From Oceanospirillaceae bacterium UBA7410 (GTDB taxonomy: Bacteria; Pseudomonadota; Gammaproteobacteria; Pseudomonadales; Balneatricaceae): 7,081 nucleotides of DNA. Positions 6,029-7,081 of the stretch are shown in pieces (position 1 is the first letter of the stretch; each line of letters starts with the position of its first letter). The translations under genes were made by a program, and so were the position numbers. Below the pieces are notes generated by a model that worked only from the letters and a program-made list of their open reading frames with translations, was not told where the DNA came from and did not search any database. The stretch lies in assembly GCA_002470565.1 (NCBI GenBank), contig DKMQ01000077.1, positions 1 to 7,081 on the forward strand, written 5' to 3'.

Positions 6029-6958
6029 TTATAAAGCTTGGTCCAACTCTGGAACAGCTTCAAATAAATCAGCAACTAAACCATAATCAGCTACCTGAAA
6101 AATAGGAGCTTCTGAATCCTTGTTGATCGCAACAATGGTTTTAGAGTCTTTCATGCCTGCTAAATGTTGAATTGCACCAGAAATACCCACAGCAATGTAT
6201 AAGTCTGGAGCAATTACTTTACCTGTTTGTCCAACTTGATAGTCATTAGGTACAAAACCTGCGTCTACTGCTGCGCGTGATGCGCCTACTGCAGCGCCAA
6301 GTTTATCTGCTACGCTGTCAAGCATATGGAAATTTTCACCATTTTGCATACCACGGCCACCTGAGATGACGATAGCAGCAGAGGTAAGCTCTACACGTTC
6401 AGATACTGAAGTGGACAAGCCAATAAAGCGAGACATTTGTGTATCAGCTGCAGCGCTAATTGTTTCAATAGCTGCTGTGCCACCTGTTTCAGCAGCAGCT
6501 TCAAACTTTGTAGTACGCACGGTGATTAGTTTAATACTGTCACTTGATTGTACTTTGGCCATGGCGTTGCCGGCATAGACTGGTCGAACAAAAGTATCAG
6601 CAGAAACAACTTCACTAATTTCAGAAATTTGACTCACATCTAATAACGCAGCGGCACGTGGCATAAAGTTTTTGCCAAAAGTAGTTGCTGCTGCTAATAC
6701 ATGGGTGTAGTTGCTAGCTAGAGAGACAATTAAATCGGCCATGTTCTCTGCCAATTGTCCTTCTAGGCTCGTATCATCTGCATGTAGCACGCGGCTTATT
6801 CCTACTACCTCAGAAGCAGCCGTTGCGGCTTCTGAGCAGCTGTTGCCAGCAACAAGAAGATCAATGTTGCCACCAATTTGTTGGGCAGCAGTGACAGTGT
6901 TTAAAGTAGCGCCAATTAAGCTGGCGTTATCATGTTCTGCAATAACTAAAATGCTCAT
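6029..6958 (-). CDS. etfA: Electron transfer flavoprotein alpha subunit
   Basis: The FAD-carrying subunit of the soluble EtfAB heterodimer, which accepts electrons from acyl-CoA dehydrogenases and delivers them to ETF-ubiquinone oxidoreductase in the membrane. At 309 residues it is normal length. The N-terminal half (MSILVIAEHDN..., 1-190) is the alpha/beta domain. The C-terminal FAD domain is fully conserved: GGRGM at 200-204 with flavin-contacting Arg202, GQTGKVIAP at 243-251, GISGAIQH at 258-265, and AINKD at 277-281, followed by PIFQVADYG. The ATG at 6958 lies 8 bases after the etfB stop, with its Shine-Dalgarno site overlapping that stop codon, so it is translationally linked to etfB. 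This is the ordinary housekeeping type rather than a bifurcating FixB, judging by length and tail, though that distinction is inference. Transcription runs toward the terminator it shares with the acyl-CoA dehydrogenase, its likely electron donor. Confidence 0.97.
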   Translation of the reverse strand: MSILVIAEHDNASLIGATLNTVTAAQQIGGNIDLLVAGNSCSEAATAASEVVGISRVLHADDTSLEGQLAENMADLIVSLASNYTHVLAAATTFGKNFMPRAAALLDVSQISEISEVVSADTFVRPVYAGNAMAKVQSSDSIKLITVRTTKFEAAAETGGTAAIETISAAADTQMSRFIGLSTSVSERVELTSAAIVISGGRGMQNGENFHMLDSVADKLGAAVGASRAAVDAGFVPNDYQVGQTGKVIAPDLYIAVGISGAIQHLAGMKDSKTIVAINKDSEAPIFQVADYGLVADLFEAVPELDQAL

Positions 6959-6963
6959 AGTAA

Positions 6964-6969
6964 CTCCTA
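6964..6969 (-). promoter_or_regulatory. etfA Shine-Dalgarno overlapping the etfB stop codon
   Basis: On the minus strand the end of etfB reads TAGGAG, so the TAG stop (6967-6969) supplies the first bases of the AGGAG ribosome binding site. The etfA ATG follows after 5 bases. This places both genes on one mRNA and supports coupled, near-equal synthesis of the two ETF subunits. Confidence 0.85.
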
Positions 6970-7081
6970 AATAACCTTTGCTTCGTTGCGTAGTTTTTCA
7001 ACTAACTCGGCAACATTTTCAACCATCACACCAGATGCACGTGCAGGTGGTTCCATCACTTCAATAGTCGTCATGCGATTA
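6967..7081 (-). CDS. etfB: Electron transfer flavoprotein beta subunit, C-terminal end only
   Basis: Only the last 37 codons and the TAG stop are inside the window; the gene enters from the right edge. The visible tail contains VMEPPARASGV and then VENVAELVEKLRNEAKVI, with the PPAR-x-SG-V and V-x-ELV-x-KL-x-NEA-x-VI pattern typical of proteobacterial EtfB C-termini. EtfB binds AMP structurally and pairs with EtfA to form the ETF heterodimer; the AMP-binding part is off the window. It is first in the etfB-etfA operon, 8 bp before etfA. In many gammaproteobacteria the ETF-ubiquinone oxidoreductase gene is nearby and divergent, so it may lie just beyond the edge. Confidence 0.92.
   Translation of the reverse strand, partial: NRMTTIEVMEPPARASGVMVENVAELVEKLRNEAKVI

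Noticed and set aside
6366..6578. Plus-strand open frame of 70 codons inside etfA
   Set aside because: Antisense shadow of the Ala/Val/Ser-rich EtfA coding sequence.
6711..6974. Plus-strand open frame of 87 codons across the etfB-etfA junction
   Set aside because: Antisense to the start of etfA; composition mirrors the real gene and there is no supporting ribosome binding site or motif.

Overview
The window looks like chromosomal DNA of a marine-type gammaproteobacterium. By eye it has moderately low G+C (I did not compute it), dense gene packing and typical proteobacterial Shine-Dalgarno sites. The RluC tail and the EtfB/EtfA pair read like those of the Oceanospirillales/Pseudomonas part of the class. 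The genus is not determinable from the sequence alone; Oceanospirillales (Bermanella/Oleispira/Thalassolituus-like) is a guess. I see no tRNA, rRNA, CRISPR array, insertion sequence or phage gene.

Layout, left to right. (1) Bases 1-683, plus strand: the 3' two thirds of rluC, a 23S rRNA pseudouridine synthase cut by the window edge. (2) 767-2380, plus: a complete AMP-forming acyl-CoA synthetase of the DmdB/AAE-like medium-chain type. (3) 2454-3569, plus: an unusual KfrA-like protein with a short N-terminal helical DNA-binding-type domain followed by a proline-free coiled coil of more than 260 residues. (4) 3577-4017, minus: a MaoC/PhaJ-type (R)-specific enoyl-CoA hydratase, tail to tail with gene 3 across only 7 bp. 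(5) 4018-4160: a divergent regulatory interval with small repeats. (6) 4161-5924, plus: a large FadE5/DmdC-type acyl-CoA dehydrogenase. (7) 5942-5978: a perfect 16-bp-stem bidirectional terminator. (8) 6029-6958 and 6967-7081, minus: etfA complete and the last 37 codons of etfB, forming an operon etfB-etfA. No gap between genes exceeds 150 bases.

Functionally, most of the window forms an acyl-CoA oxidation module. The ligase activates a carboxylic acid to its CoA ester, and the dehydrogenase introduces the alpha-beta double bond. The electron-transferring flavoprotein takes the electrons toward the quinone pool, and the MaoC hydratase can hydrate the enoyl-CoA to an (R)-3-hydroxyacyl-CoA. The ligase and dehydrogenase belong to the subfamilies that include the dimethylsulfoniopropionate (DMSP) demethylation enzymes DmdB and DmdC, but those subfamilies are broad and neither DmdA nor DmdD is present here. 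General medium- or long-chain fatty acid use is therefore at least as likely.

The least explained gene is the KfrA-like coiled-coil protein, a plasmid-partition-style architecture sitting inside a lipid catabolism locus. I found no convincing evidence of a wholly new system; that gene and the divergent 143-bp intergenic region are the places to look.
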